From the NCBI RefSeq assembly GCF_016623585.1, contig NZ_JAEHFY010000007.1, forward strand, positions 1 through 64,000: a stretch of 64,000 nucleotides of DNA. Direction: 5' to 3'. How positions within the stretch are numbered: the stretch's first letter is position 1; each line of letters begins with the position of its first letter. The notes below the pieces were generated by a model, which was not told the DNA's origin, ran no database searches, and saw only the letters and a list, made by a program, of their open reading frames with translations. Both the position numbers and the translations under genes were made by a program. Source of the stretch: Pedobacter segetis (GTDB lineage: Bacteria; Bacteroidota; Bacteroidia; Sphingobacteriales; Sphingobacteriaceae). This document shows positions 18,332 to 26,253 of this stretch, in pieces.

Positions 18332-19447
18332 TTAAATATCCAAATCTTCAAATAAATTCAATTGTCTAAATGTGATGATGTCATTTTCTTCGTTGTAAAA
18401 ATTAGAAAGCGTAACTCCTAAAAGCCTAACTTTTTTTTCTTCTAGATCTAGTTTTTCCAAAAGCTCAACCGCAGTTTCAAAAATGGTTTTTTTGTCTGTT
18501 ATGTAATTTAAAAAAGTATGGCTTCTGGTAATTTGAGAGAAATCGTTAAACTTTACTTTTAGTGTCAAGGTTTTTCCCTCTTTATTTTTAGAGGTCAGCC
18601 GATCGTAAACTATAGAAGATAATTTCTCAAGTTCTTTTTTTAAAACTATTAGATTGTCAATGTCGTTTTCAAATGTATCTTCTGCCCCAATAGATTTTGA
18701 AATCCTGTTCGCATTAACAGGTCGGTCATCAAAACCTCTTACAATTTGATAAAAAAACCTTCCGGTTTTACCAAAGTGCTTTTGCATTTCGTTTTCTGAT
18801 AGTTTCTTTAGATCAGAACCATAAAATAAACCTAGGTTTTTCATTTTAAGGGCGGTTACTTTTCCAACGCCAAAAAATTTCTCTACTGGCAAAGCTTCTA
18901 TAAAAGGAATTATTTTAGAGGGACCAATAAAGGTAAGCCCATCGGGTTTATTCATGTCTGAGGCAATTTTTGCGATAAATTTATTAACTGAAACCCCAGC
19001 GGAAGCAGTCAAATTTAATTCTTTTTTAATAGCCTCTTTAATGGCCTTGGCAATATCAATGGCAGAGCCAATTCCCATTTTATCATCGCTCACATCCAGG
19101 TAAGCTTCATCTAGAGATAAAGGTTCGATTAAATCTGTATAGCGATTAAAAATTTCCCTGATCTTTAGCGAAACTTCTTTATAGGCCTCAAACCGTGGTT
19201 TGGTAAATAATAAATGCGGGCAAAGCTGTAGTGCCGTTTTTGACGACATGGCAGACTTAACCCCAAATTTCCTAGCTTCATAACTTGCCGTTGCAACTAC
19301 ACCTCGTCCGTCTGGCGAACCACCAACAGCCAAGGCTTTACCTCTAAATTCTGGGAAATCCCGTTGTTCTACAGAAGCATAAAAGGCATCCATATCAATA
19401 TGGATTATTTTTCTATTGGGTTTATCTTCAGCAGCGTCTATCATCAA
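18332..19447 (-). CDS. dinB: DNA polymerase IV (Y-family translesion polymerase)
   Basis: This 371-aa error-prone polymerase bypasses DNA lesions. Catalytic carboxylates are in IIHIDMDAFYASVEQ (near residues 14-28) and SLDEAYLDVS (near 104-113). The YEARKFGVKSAMSS finger segment and the helix-hairpin-helix KFFGVGKVTALKM are present. The C-terminus (ITFRQLNLFEDLDI) contains QLNLF, which matches a beta-clamp-binding peptide. It overlaps the DUF6122 gene by 4 bases (ATGA). Confidence 0.94.
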   Translation of the reverse strand: MMIDAAEDKPNRKIIHIDMDAFYASVEQRDFPEFRGKALAVGGSPDGRGVVATASYEARKFGVKSAMSSKTALQLCPHLLFTKPRFEAYKEVSLKIREIFNRYTDLIEPLSLDEAYLDVSDDKMGIGSAIDIAKAIKEAIKKELNLTASAGVSVNKFIAKIASDMNKPDGLTFIGPSKIIPFIEALPVEKFFGVGKVTALKMKNLGLFYGSDLKKLSENEMQKHFGKTGRFFYQIVRGFDDRPVNANRISKSIGAEDTFENDIDNLIVLKKELEKLSSIVYDRLTSKNKEGKTLTLKVKFNDFSQITRSHTFLNYITDKKTIFETAVELLEKLDLEEKKVRLLGVTLSNFYNEENDIITFRQLNLFEDLDI

Positions 19448-19821
19448 AAATTTAAAAAACTAAACAAATCATGGATTTTGGAAGCCATAAAACAATCATG
19501 ACAATGAGAAAAAGTCCAAAAGCAATCTAATAGATCGGTAAAAATGTGCAGCACTAATCCAAGAGCTATTATTTTGATGATTTTTTTAGGATAAAAAAGC
19601 AACAGGACATATAATACGATTGCAAAAAAGGAGTGAAGCGGATGGAAACCGATACTGCACCTATCAGCTTCAAAAATAGGATTTGCTAAAAGATGATCTA
19701 AATCTATCAACATGGTTGATAACAATATTAAATACACTTTAACCCAGTTCTTTCTAAAAAAAGAGTATGCAACAATTGCCGGAAAAATAAAGTGTAGCGA
19801 ATAATGCACCAAAAACTGCAT
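19444..19821 (-). CDS. DUF6122 family membrane protein
   Basis: This 125-aa integral membrane protein has about four hydrophobic segments. It has His/Asp-rich conserved spots (MLIDLDHLLANP, GFHPLHSFFAIV, HIFTDLLDCFW) typical of the LexA-binding/metal-dependent hydrolase-like DUF6122 group. Function is unknown. It is translationally coupled to dinB and is divergent from the B12 locus. Confidence 0.7.
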   Translation of the reverse strand: MQFLVHYSLHFIFPAIVAYSFFRKNWVKVYLILLSTMLIDLDHLLANPIFEADRCSIGFHPLHSFFAIVLYVLLLFYPKKIIKIIALGLVLHIFTDLLDCFWTFSHCHDCFMASKIHDLFSFLNF

Positions 19822-19854
19822 TTAACAAAGGTTACAAATAATCTTGAAATTATA

Positions 19855-19884
19855 ATTGAAATACAAACTTAATTTCTACTTTTG
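19855..19884 (+). promoter_or_regulatory. promoter of the B12 operon
   Basis: The -7 box TACTTTTG (19877-19884) is an exact TAnnTTTG match. An upstream attg at 19855-19858 gives a -33 box at near-standard spacing (18 bp). Transcription would start just before the riboswitch. Confidence 0.65.
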
Positions 19885-19891
19885 CGGGCGT

Positions 19892-20056
19892 TATGGTTCT
19901 CTACTTCGGTAAAGATTAAAAGGGAATAAGGTGTAAATCCTAAACTGTCCCGCAGCTGTAAGCTCTATAACTGTTTTTCATTCTTAAAGTCACTGTTTGC
20001 TATCTGGCAGATGGGAAGGCAGAAAAACAGGGAGTAAGTCAGAATACCTGCCAAAA
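19892..20056 (+). promoter_or_regulatory. cobalamin (adenosylcobalamin-type) riboswitch
   Basis: The conserved elements appear in order: tatggttct, aaagggaataaggtgtaaat, ctgtcccgcagctgtaag, gtcactg (B12-box region), gggaaggcag and agtaagtcagaatacctgcc. It lies directly after the promoter and 110 bp before the TonB-dependent receptor. This is the standard arrangement for repressing B12-uptake genes when the vitamin is abundant. The mechanism (terminator or start-site masking) cannot be fixed by eye. Confidence 0.95.
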
Positions 20057-20166
20057 CACATAATATTCATAGCTTTCGCGGATTGAAGCTTTTGGGTGTA
20101 GATAATCTCTATGTTTTAGAGTATTTCCATTCTATTTTTTTCTCCGTAGGCTTCATATTTTAATTG

Positions 20167-22149
20167 ATGAAAATTAAATATTGTCTATTCTTTTTTAGTT
20201 TTTTACTTGTTTTAACCAGCTTAAATTCTTTTGCCCAAATAGATTCTTTGCAAAAAGTTGAGGAGGTAAAAGTTAAAAGCTCATCAAAAAAAACGAGTTT
20301 AAGGGCAACGCAAACAATAGATTCTGCTTCGTTTTTAAAAACAAGTTCTTACAATGTTGCCGATGCCATCAGAAATTTTGCAGGTGTAAACATTAAAGAT
20401 TATGGCGGAATTGGGGGTTTAAAAACGGTTTCTGTGCGTAGTTTAGGCGCAAACCATACTGGTGTACAAGTTGATGGTATCAATTTAGGGGATACACAAA
20501 CCGGGCAAATAGATTTAGGGAAATTGATGTTGGATAATGTGGAGTCTATTTCGCTTTATTTGGCACAACCCGATGATTTATTGGCCAACGCCCGTTCGTT
20601 TTCATCTGCCAGTTTGATTGTTATCAAAACAAAAAAACCTTTGTTTGATTTGGGCAGAACCAATAAATTAATGCTTAAATATACGGGGGGGGCTTTTGGT
20701 TTGGTTAATCCTGTTATCCAATACGATCAAAAAATTAACAGCAATTGGGCGTTTAACCTAAATACCACGCTGCAAAAGGCAACAGGCGATTATAAATTTA
20801 AAGTGATCGGGGATGGATCTGATACGTTATCTACAAGGAGAAACGCAAAAATAAACGCTTTACAGTTTGATGGCGGACTGAGGGGGAAAATTGGAAAAAC
20901 CGGTTTATTGGAGGTTAGGGCAAATTATTATGATTCTGAAAGAGGTTTGCCAAATGCGGTAATCTTTTATAACCCAACAGGTAGCCAAACCTTATGGGAT
21001 AAGGATTTTTATGCCCAAGCAAAATACAGTCGGGATTTTGGCGCAAAATGGAAAATATTGGCGAGTGGAAAATTCTCCAGAAATTACACTCGGTACAACG
21101 ACCCAGATTATCTGAACCAGAATGGAGAATTGGATAATAGATATACCCAAAAAGAATATTATCAATCGGTTGCAACCACTTACCAACCCATTAAAGATTT
21201 AACATTTAATTACGCTGCCGATTTATTTTTTACTACGCTTTATACCAATCTTTTTCAGTATGCTTACCCTACCAGAACTAGCTTATTGCAGGTTGTTGGA
21301 GGTAAATATCAATTAAAGAAATTCACTTTTGAAGCAAATGTTTTAAGTACTTATATCAAAGAGAAAGTTAAAACAGGTAGAAAATCGCCAGAAAGACTGA
21401 TCTTTAATCCTACTTTTTCATTGGCTTACCAAGCAAACCAGAATTTAACTTTAAGAGCATTTTATAAGGATATTTTTAGGTATCCAACTTTTAACGATTT
21501 GTACTATACCAATTTTGGGAACAGAAAGTTGGATCCAGAAAAAACGAAGCAGTATAACGCGGGCTTTGTTTACAACAAATTTACCACTTCAAAACTCAAT
21601 TGGTTTTCTATCAGTACCGATGTTTATTATAATCAAATCAATGATAAAATTATTGCTTTGCCCAACAAAGATTTATTTATCTGGACAATGTACAACATCG
21701 GGAAAGTAGAAATATTGGGTGTAGATTTTACCAGTAAATTCAATTATCAAATCAATCAAAAAGCAAAAATAGAAGCTAATATCAATTATACCTATCAATC
21801 TGCTTTAGATAAAACCGACCCTACATCATCTGTTTATAACAATCAAATTCCTTATACGCCCCAACATACCATCGCATTTAATGCTGGTTACCAACAAAAA
21901 AGTTGGGGTGTATTTTACAATCAGATCTTCTCTTCTGGCAGGTATTATTTGGGAGAAAACCAGCCACAATATTTTGTGAAAGGTTTTTCGGTTAGCGATG
22001 TATCTATAAATTGTAAAACAACATTATATCATCAACCCATCAGCCTTTCGGCAGAAGTGAACAATATTTTTAACCAGAATTATTCTATTATCAGAAGCTT
22101 CCCAATGCCTGGGACTTCTTTAAGATTAACAATTAAAACAACTATATAA
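20167..22149 (+). CDS. btuB: TonB-dependent cobalamin receptor, BtuB-like
   Basis: This outer-membrane receptor imports B12 using TonB energy. The 660-aa protein has a signal peptide ending near FAQ, a TonB-box-like start (VEEVKVKSS), and a plug domain with SSYNVADAIRNFAGVNIKDYGGIGGLKTVSVRSL and VQVDGINLGD. A beta-barrel follows and ends in an aromatic-rich terminal strand (SLRLTIKTTI). The start is the ATG at 20167 rather than the TTG at 20164. Placement after the cobalamin riboswitch fixes the likely substrate. Confidence 0.9.
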   Translation: MKIKYCLFFFSFLLVLTSLNSFAQIDSLQKVEEVKVKSSSKKTSLRATQTIDSASFLKTSSYNVADAIRNFAGVNIKDYGGIGGLKTVSVRSLGANHTGVQVDGINLGDTQTGQIDLGKLMLDNVESISLYLAQPDDLLANARSFSSASLIVIKTKKPLFDLGRTNKLMLKYTGGAFGLVNPVIQYDQKINSNWAFNLNTTLQKATGDYKFKVIGDGSDTLSTRRNAKINALQFDGGLRGKIGKTGLLEVRANYYDSERGLPNAVIFYNPTGSQTLWDKDFYAQAKYSRDFGAKWKILASGKFSRNYTRYNDPDYLNQNGELDNRYTQKEYYQSVATTYQPIKDLTFNYAADLFFTTLYTNLFQYAYPTRTSLLQVVGGKYQLKKFTFEANVLSTYIKEKVKTGRKSPERLIFNPTFSLAYQANQNLTLRAFYKDIFRYPTFNDLYYTNFGNRKLDPEKTKQYNAGFVYNKFTTSKLNWFSISTDVYYNQINDKIIALPNKDLFIWTMYNIGKVEILGVDFTSKFNYQINQKAKIEANINYTYQSALDKTDPTSSVYNNQIPYTPQHTIAFNAGYQQKSWGVFYNQIFSSGRYYLGENQPQYFVKGFSVSDVSINCKTTLYHQPISLSAEVNNIFNQNYSIIRSFPMPGTSLRLTIKTTI

Positions 22150-22154
22150 CAATC

Positions 22155-23210
22155 ATGAAAACAAACAAAACCATTTTTAAATTATTAGCTTTTGCCATTG
22201 CGGCAAGCACCATCTTTAGCTGTAAAAAAGATGAAAATACAGCATTACCACCCGTAAGAGCTGGTTTATATATTTTGAACGAGGGCGGTTTCCAATCAAA
22301 CAACGCCAGTTTAAGCTATTATAATCTGGATACCAAAACAACAACAGCAAATTACTTTGCTCAAAAAAATAAGCGAGGCTTGGGAGATACGGGAAACGAC
22401 ATAAAAGTATATGGCTCTAAAATGTACATCGTTGTAAGCACTTCTAACACTTTAGAGGTTGTAAACCCCAAAACCTCAGAGAGCATCAAGCAGATCGGTT
22501 TTACCAACAAAGGTGTTGGTAGGCTTCCCAGAAACATTGTTTTCAATAAAAATAAAGCCTTTGTTTCTTCTTACGACGGGACGGTTGCAGTGATAGATAC
22601 CTCCAGTTTGGCTGTAGAAAAATTTATTGCAGTAGGCAGAAACCCAGAACAAATGGCCATTGCAAATAACAAACTTTATGTGGCAAATTCTGGTGGTTTA
22701 GATCCCGTTTTTGATAATACAATTTCTGTTATAGATTTGAATAGCTTGGTTGAGGTTAAAAAAATCACTACCGTTTCAAACCCAACCGAATTAGTTTCTG
22801 ATGCCTCTAGCGGAAAAATTTATATAAGAAGCCCTGGCGATTATGACCAACAATTGGCATCATTAACCATTATTGATAGCAAGACAGATGCGGTTATTTC
22901 TAATAAACCTTTTGAAGGAAAACTGATGAAAATTGTAGATAATATTGGTTATTTTGTATTTAACAATGGGATAAAATCTTATGATTTAAAATCTGATGCG
23001 GTTTTAAAGAGTAATATCATAACAGACGGAACTACTTTTTCATACGCTTATGGCTTTAATTATGACGCAGTTAATAAAGATTTTTTTGTTTGCGATGCAA
23101 AAAATTTTATTGGCAACGGGGAGGTTTCTTGCATAGGTTTAGATGGAAAATTAAAATATAAAATTATTGCCGGTGTAAACCCTAATAATGTAATATTTTT
23201 AAACAAATAA
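22155..23210 (+). CDS. beta-propeller lipoprotein, BtuG-like B12-binding protein
   Basis: The 351-aa protein starts with a lipoprotein signal (lipobox FSC, Cys23) followed by an acidic KKDEN stretch, like the surface-export signals of Bacteroidota lipoproteins. The rest consists of YncE-like propeller repeats (for example KVYGSKMYIVVSTSNTLEVV, KAFVSSYDGTVAVIDTSSL, KLYVANSGG). In Bacteroides, BtuG is a surface beta-propeller lipoprotein that captures B12 and hands it to BtuB. This gene sits 5 bp after the receptor under the same riboswitch, so the same role is a strong inference. Confidence 0.8.
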   Translation: MKTNKTIFKLLAFAIAASTIFSCKKDENTALPPVRAGLYILNEGGFQSNNASLSYYNLDTKTTTANYFAQKNKRGLGDTGNDIKVYGSKMYIVVSTSNTLEVVNPKTSESIKQIGFTNKGVGRLPRNIVFNKNKAFVSSYDGTVAVIDTSSLAVEKFIAVGRNPEQMAIANNKLYVANSGGLDPVFDNTISVIDLNSLVEVKKITTVSNPTELVSDASSGKIYIRSPGDYDQQLASLTIIDSKTDAVISNKPFEGKLMKIVDNIGYFVFNNGIKSYDLKSDAVLKSNIITDGTTFSYAYGFNYDAVNKDFFVCDAKNFIGNGEVSCIGLDGKLKYKIIAGVNPNNVIFLNK

Positions 23211-23263
23211 GAGTTTTTTTATTACCTAAAAGAATTGCTATTTTTACGCATCAATAAAAAATT

Positions 23264-23842
23264 ATGTCCTTAAAAAATTTAAACGTTAGAAGTTGGGTTA
23301 TTTTTTTCATCATCCTTGCGGCTACCGCTACCAGATTTATCCCCTTAACAGGAAATGTAGCTTGGTTTAATTTTACGCCAGTTGGTGCCATTGCGTTATT
23401 TGCAGGTACCTATTTTCAAAATAGGTGGAAGGCATATTTAGCACCCTTAATGCTTTTGTTTATCAGTGATATTTTTATCAACCATGCTTACACAGGTACC
23501 TGGAATTTGTTTTACGGAGGTTTCCAATGGATTTATTTAAGTTTCGCCATTATGGTATTTATTGGTTCACTGATTAAGAAAGTAAACGTAGGTTCGGTAT
23601 TTTTGGCTTCAATTGCCGGGGTTTTTGTTCATTGGATCGTTACCGATATTGAACCTTGGTTAGCTGGTACCCTATACAATAAAGACATTACTGGTTATTA
23701 CCAATCTTTAGTTGCTGCTATCCCTTTCGAAAGAAATTTATTGTTAGGTAACTTGGTTTTTGGTGCTTTACTATATGGGGCTTTTGAATTGGCAAAATCT
23801 AAATTTGGCATTTTAAAAACAAATAAAGAATTGGCTTATTAA
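23264..23842 (+). CDS. DUF6580 membrane protein in the B12 operon
   Basis: This 192-aa protein has about five or six membrane helices and the conserved openings ATATRFIPLTGNVAWFNFTP and GAIALFAGTYFQNRW. The compact fold resembles an S-component of an ECF-type importer. It is 53 bp after the BtuG-like gene and is the last gene in the riboswitch-controlled set. A role in moving cobalamin or a precursor across the inner membrane is an inference; no BtuCDF genes are nearby. Confidence 0.75.
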   Translation: MSLKNLNVRSWVIFFIILAATATRFIPLTGNVAWFNFTPVGAIALFAGTYFQNRWKAYLAPLMLLFISDIFINHAYTGTWNLFYGGFQWIYLSFAIMVFIGSLIKKVNVGSVFLASIAGVFVHWIVTDIEPWLAGTLYNKDITGYYQSLVAAIPFERNLLLGNLVFGALLYGAFELAKSKFGILKTNKELAY

Positions 23843-23863
23843 ATTTTAATTTCAAAATAATTT

Positions 23864-23983
23864 GAGAGGCTGTCTCAAAAATCTCAATTGTGATATTGAG
23901 TAGAGTCGAAATGTGTTATAACACAATCTAAAATGACTTCGAATCCGCTCCTGCCCGACAAAGTTGATAATTTGAGACAGTCC
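23864..23983. repeat. 120-bp element with terminal inverted repeats (MITE-like)
   Basis: The ends are ggctgtctcaaa (23868-23879) and tttgagacagtcc (23971-23983), an inverted repeat of ten perfect bases. The interior includes a short Asn/Ser-poor non-coding stretch (gagtagagtcgaaatgtg). It lies just after the B12 operon and could act as its transcription terminator. Elements with these gacag/ctgtc ends occur in many copies in related genomes, which is recalled knowledge and was not checked. Confidence 0.6.
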
Positions 23984-24080
23984 TTTTTTATTGAATAAGC
24001 TTTTGAAAAAAAAATTGGAGATTAAAATTATAGCGTTAATCGCTAACACAATTTATCCAATAAAGAATATAAATTTTAAT

Positions 24081-24491
24081 CTAATTGATCGATAATTTAT
24101 AGTAAGCATACAAAGAATACAAATATCTAAGCGCTTCTGTGATCAACAAGAAATAATACCAATTGTATTGGAATGTATGGTTATTTACGGGTGGTTGAAA
24201 CCCCATGTAATAGGCTAAATAGCTCAAGAAATCAAAACTATAATAGCTGAATGCTATCTTAAAAGGAATTAAGATAAACGAAAAGATCAAACCTGTTTTA
24301 GGCTTAAGAAACAGAAAGCATGCGGTAATTAAAAATAATAGTAAAATAAGGTTTTCCCATAAAGCTGCTACCTTTATTGCGGTAGCAAAAGGAAATTTAA
24401 AGGTGCTTATTAGGTAATTGAACTTAGGGCAGATAAAGATTAAAAAAGTAATCGCATCTAAAATGCCAAACAATTTTAATCCCCATTTCAT
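24081..24491 (-). CDS. hypothetical four-helix membrane protein
   Basis: The 136-aa protein has about four hydrophobic helices and many aromatic residues, with no catalytic motif. It starts directly after the SRPBCC gene stop on the same strand. I do not recognise a family and cannot assign a function. Confidence 0.55.
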   Translation of the reverse strand: MKWGLKLFGILDAITFLIFICPKFNYLISTFKFPFATAIKVAALWENLILLLFLITACFLFLKPKTGLIFSFILIPFKIAFSYYSFDFLSYLAYYMGFQPPVNNHTFQYNWYYFLLITEALRYLYSLYAYYKLSIN

Positions 24492-24887
24492 TTACATAAC
24501 AGCTTTAGAAAGTGCTTCTGTTTGGTGATCTACTAATTTTTGAAGCGGCCCGCTAGCCAACATTTTCATCATCATGTTTAACTCTGCAGAAACCAAGAGC
24601 GTGGCCAAAGTTTGATGGTCGCTTTGCAAAAGGGTCCATTTCATTTCAATTTGAAAAGGAGCTTCTTCGGATGGTAAAATGGTTATTTGCTCGTTGGGTG
24701 TTTTAGAAGAAATTTTTAAAGCTAGTTTGGCCATATTCTGTATGGTAAATCTTGCTTCATCGGCAGTGCTGCTCCAATTATAAATATTTTCGGGCATCAA
24801 TTGCTGATGGTTGTTCAAATCGCCTAAAAAAGCATAAACCTTCTCTATAGGTTGGTTTAGGGTAACTTTACTTTCAAAAACGGTCAT
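24492..24887 (-). CDS. SRPBCC-family (START-like) protein
   Basis: This 131-aa protein has the helix-grip/START-like pattern: it begins MTVFESKVTLNQPIEKVYAF, then LGDLNNHQQLMP, and ends in a long helix (MKMLASGPLQKLVDHQTEAL). Such proteins bind small hydrophobic ligands. The start at 24887 is chosen because it lies 2 bp after the pyrE stop. Function is not known. It forms a unit with pyrE upstream. Confidence 0.7.
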   Translation of the reverse strand: MTVFESKVTLNQPIEKVYAFLGDLNNHQQLMPENIYNWSSTADEARFTIQNMAKLALKISSKTPNEQITILPSEEAPFQIEMKWTLLQSDHQTLATLLVSAELNMMMKMLASGPLQKLVDHQTEALSKAVM

Positions 24888-24889
24888 TC

Positions 24890-25549
24890 TTAATGGTTTT
24901 GTTCTATTTGATTTCCCCAATCACTTGGGCTTCTTCTCCAATCGTTCAATAGATCAACGTCAGATTTTTGTACAAAATTATGTTCTGCAGCATAATCTAT
25001 CAATGCGGCGTAATTAGATAAGGTAACAAACCTACATTTTGCTTCTGCAAAGTTTTCTGTGGCGATATCAAACCCATAAGAAAAAATGGCTACCAAACCA
25101 GCTACTTCATAGCCAGCATCGCGTAAGGCTTTAACGGCCTGTAAACTGCTTTTCCCGGTGGATATTAAATCTTCTATCACAACTACACGCTGCCCTGGGT
25201 TAATTTCTCCTTCAATTAAGCTTTGTGTACCGTGTTCTTTAGCTTTAGAACGAACATATATAAATGGTAAACCTAGTTCTTGAGCAACTAAGGCACCTTG
25301 TGGGATACCCGCGGTTGCCACGCCGGCTATCACACTTGCAGAACCAAATTCTTCTTGAATAAGCTCTGAAAGCTTCTGGCGAATATATGTTCTGATGGTT
25401 GGATGCGAAAGCGTAACACGATTATCGCAGTAAATTGGAGACTTCCACCCAGAAGCCCAAGTAAAAGGATTAGCAGGTTGCAATTTAATTGCTTTTATTT
25501 GCAACAAAAATTCAGCAATTTTCTGTTCAATCTCACTATTATTGTACAT
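24890..25549 (-). CDS. pyrE: orotate phosphoribosyltransferase
   Basis: PyrE makes orotidine 5'-phosphate from orotate and PRPP. The 219-aa protein has the PRPP-binding motif VVVIEDLISTGKSSLQAV near residues 116-133 and the family's PANPFTWASGWKSPIYCDNR near 24-43. The start is the ATG at 25549, which is 4 bp after a TATTTTTG -7 box, so translation would be leaderless. Its start codon shares two bases with the start codon of the divergent NUDIX gene. Confidence 0.94.
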   Translation of the reverse strand: MYNNSEIEQKIAEFLLQIKAIKLQPANPFTWASGWKSPIYCDNRVTLSHPTIRTYIRQKLSELIQEEFGSASVIAGVATAGIPQGALVAQELGLPFIYVRSKAKEHGTQSLIEGEINPGQRVVVIEDLISTGKSSLQAVKALRDAGYEVAGLVAIFSYGFDIATENFAEAKCRFVTLSNYAALIDYAAEHNFVQKSDVDLLNDWRRSPSDWGNQIEQNH

Positions 25550-26150
25550 GGCGCAAAAATACAATATTTATATCAACCAAAAATGTTTAATTATAACTTC
25601 TAACAAGCCCAATGGGGCTTTTGGCCATCAACTTATTGATGATCAACACTTTGATTTTTTAACATTTTATAAAGCTTTGGGCAATAATCCCAATGCCAAA
25701 TACTACCTAATTTGCGAGGATGCTAAAAATACTTTTAAAACTTTAAAAAGTAAACTAAGAGTTATTGAGGCGGCCGGTGGCTTGGTACATAGCGATGAGG
25801 ATAAATACCTTTTTATCAAAAGAAATGGGAGGTGGGATTTACCGAAGGGCAAATTGGAACCTAACGAAAAAAAGAAAGATGCTGCCGTAAGGGAGGTAGA
25901 AGAGGAGTGTGGTCTAAAGATTAGGAAATTGGGCGATAAGCTTTTAAAGACTTACCATGTATATGAGATTAAAGGGAAACCGGTTTTAAAAGTATCGCAT
26001 TGGTATGCGATGGAAGCCAAATCTAAACAAAAACTGGTCCCACAATTGGAAGAAGGCATTACCGAAGTAAAATGGTTTAAAAAAGAGGATTGGGGAATTA
26101 TAAGAGCAAATACTTACGCCAATATTATGGATGTGATCGATGAGGATTAG
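25548..26150 (+). CDS. NUDIX hydrolase
   Basis: The 200-aa protein has an N-terminal Bacteroidota-type extension (MAQKYNIYINQKCLIITSN). Its NUDIX box (GKLEPNEKKKDAAVREVEEECGL) is near residues 101-123, with the REVEEE metal ligands intact. The preceding RWDLPKG fits. The substrate is not predictable by eye. The ATG at 25548 faces the pyrE ATG with a CATG overlap. No clear promoter is seen upstream, so it must lie within pyrE. Confidence 0.85.
   Translation: MAQKYNIYINQKCLIITSNKPNGAFGHQLIDDQHFDFLTFYKALGNNPNAKYYLICEDAKNTFKTLKSKLRVIEAAGGLVHSDEDKYLFIKRNGRWDLPKGKLEPNEKKKDAAVREVEEECGLKIRKLGDKLLKTYHVYEIKGKPVLKVSHWYAMEAKSKQKLVPQLEEGITEVKWFKKEDWGIIRANTYANIMDVIDED
25554..25561 (-). promoter_or_regulatory. 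-7 promoter box (TATTTTTG) of pyrE
   Basis: It is an exact TAnnTTTG match on the minus strand, lying 4 bp upstream of the pyrE ATG and inside the first codons of the NUDIX gene. Confidence 0.55.
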
Positions 26151-26190
26151 GCTTTGATCAAAAATAATTTCACGTTTATAAATTGGCTTT

Positions 26191-26236
26191 AACCAAAAAA
26201 TCCCCATCGTTGATATTCGATGGGGATTTTTTGGTT
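26191..26236. terminator. bidirectional intrinsic terminator
   Basis: A perfect 19-bp stem (26191-26209 with 26218-26236) with an 8-base loop has A and T runs at its outer ends. It lies between the convergent NUDIX and yidC genes, so it can stop transcription in both directions. Confidence 0.92.
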
Positions 26237-26253
26237 AGAAGGTGTTTATATTT

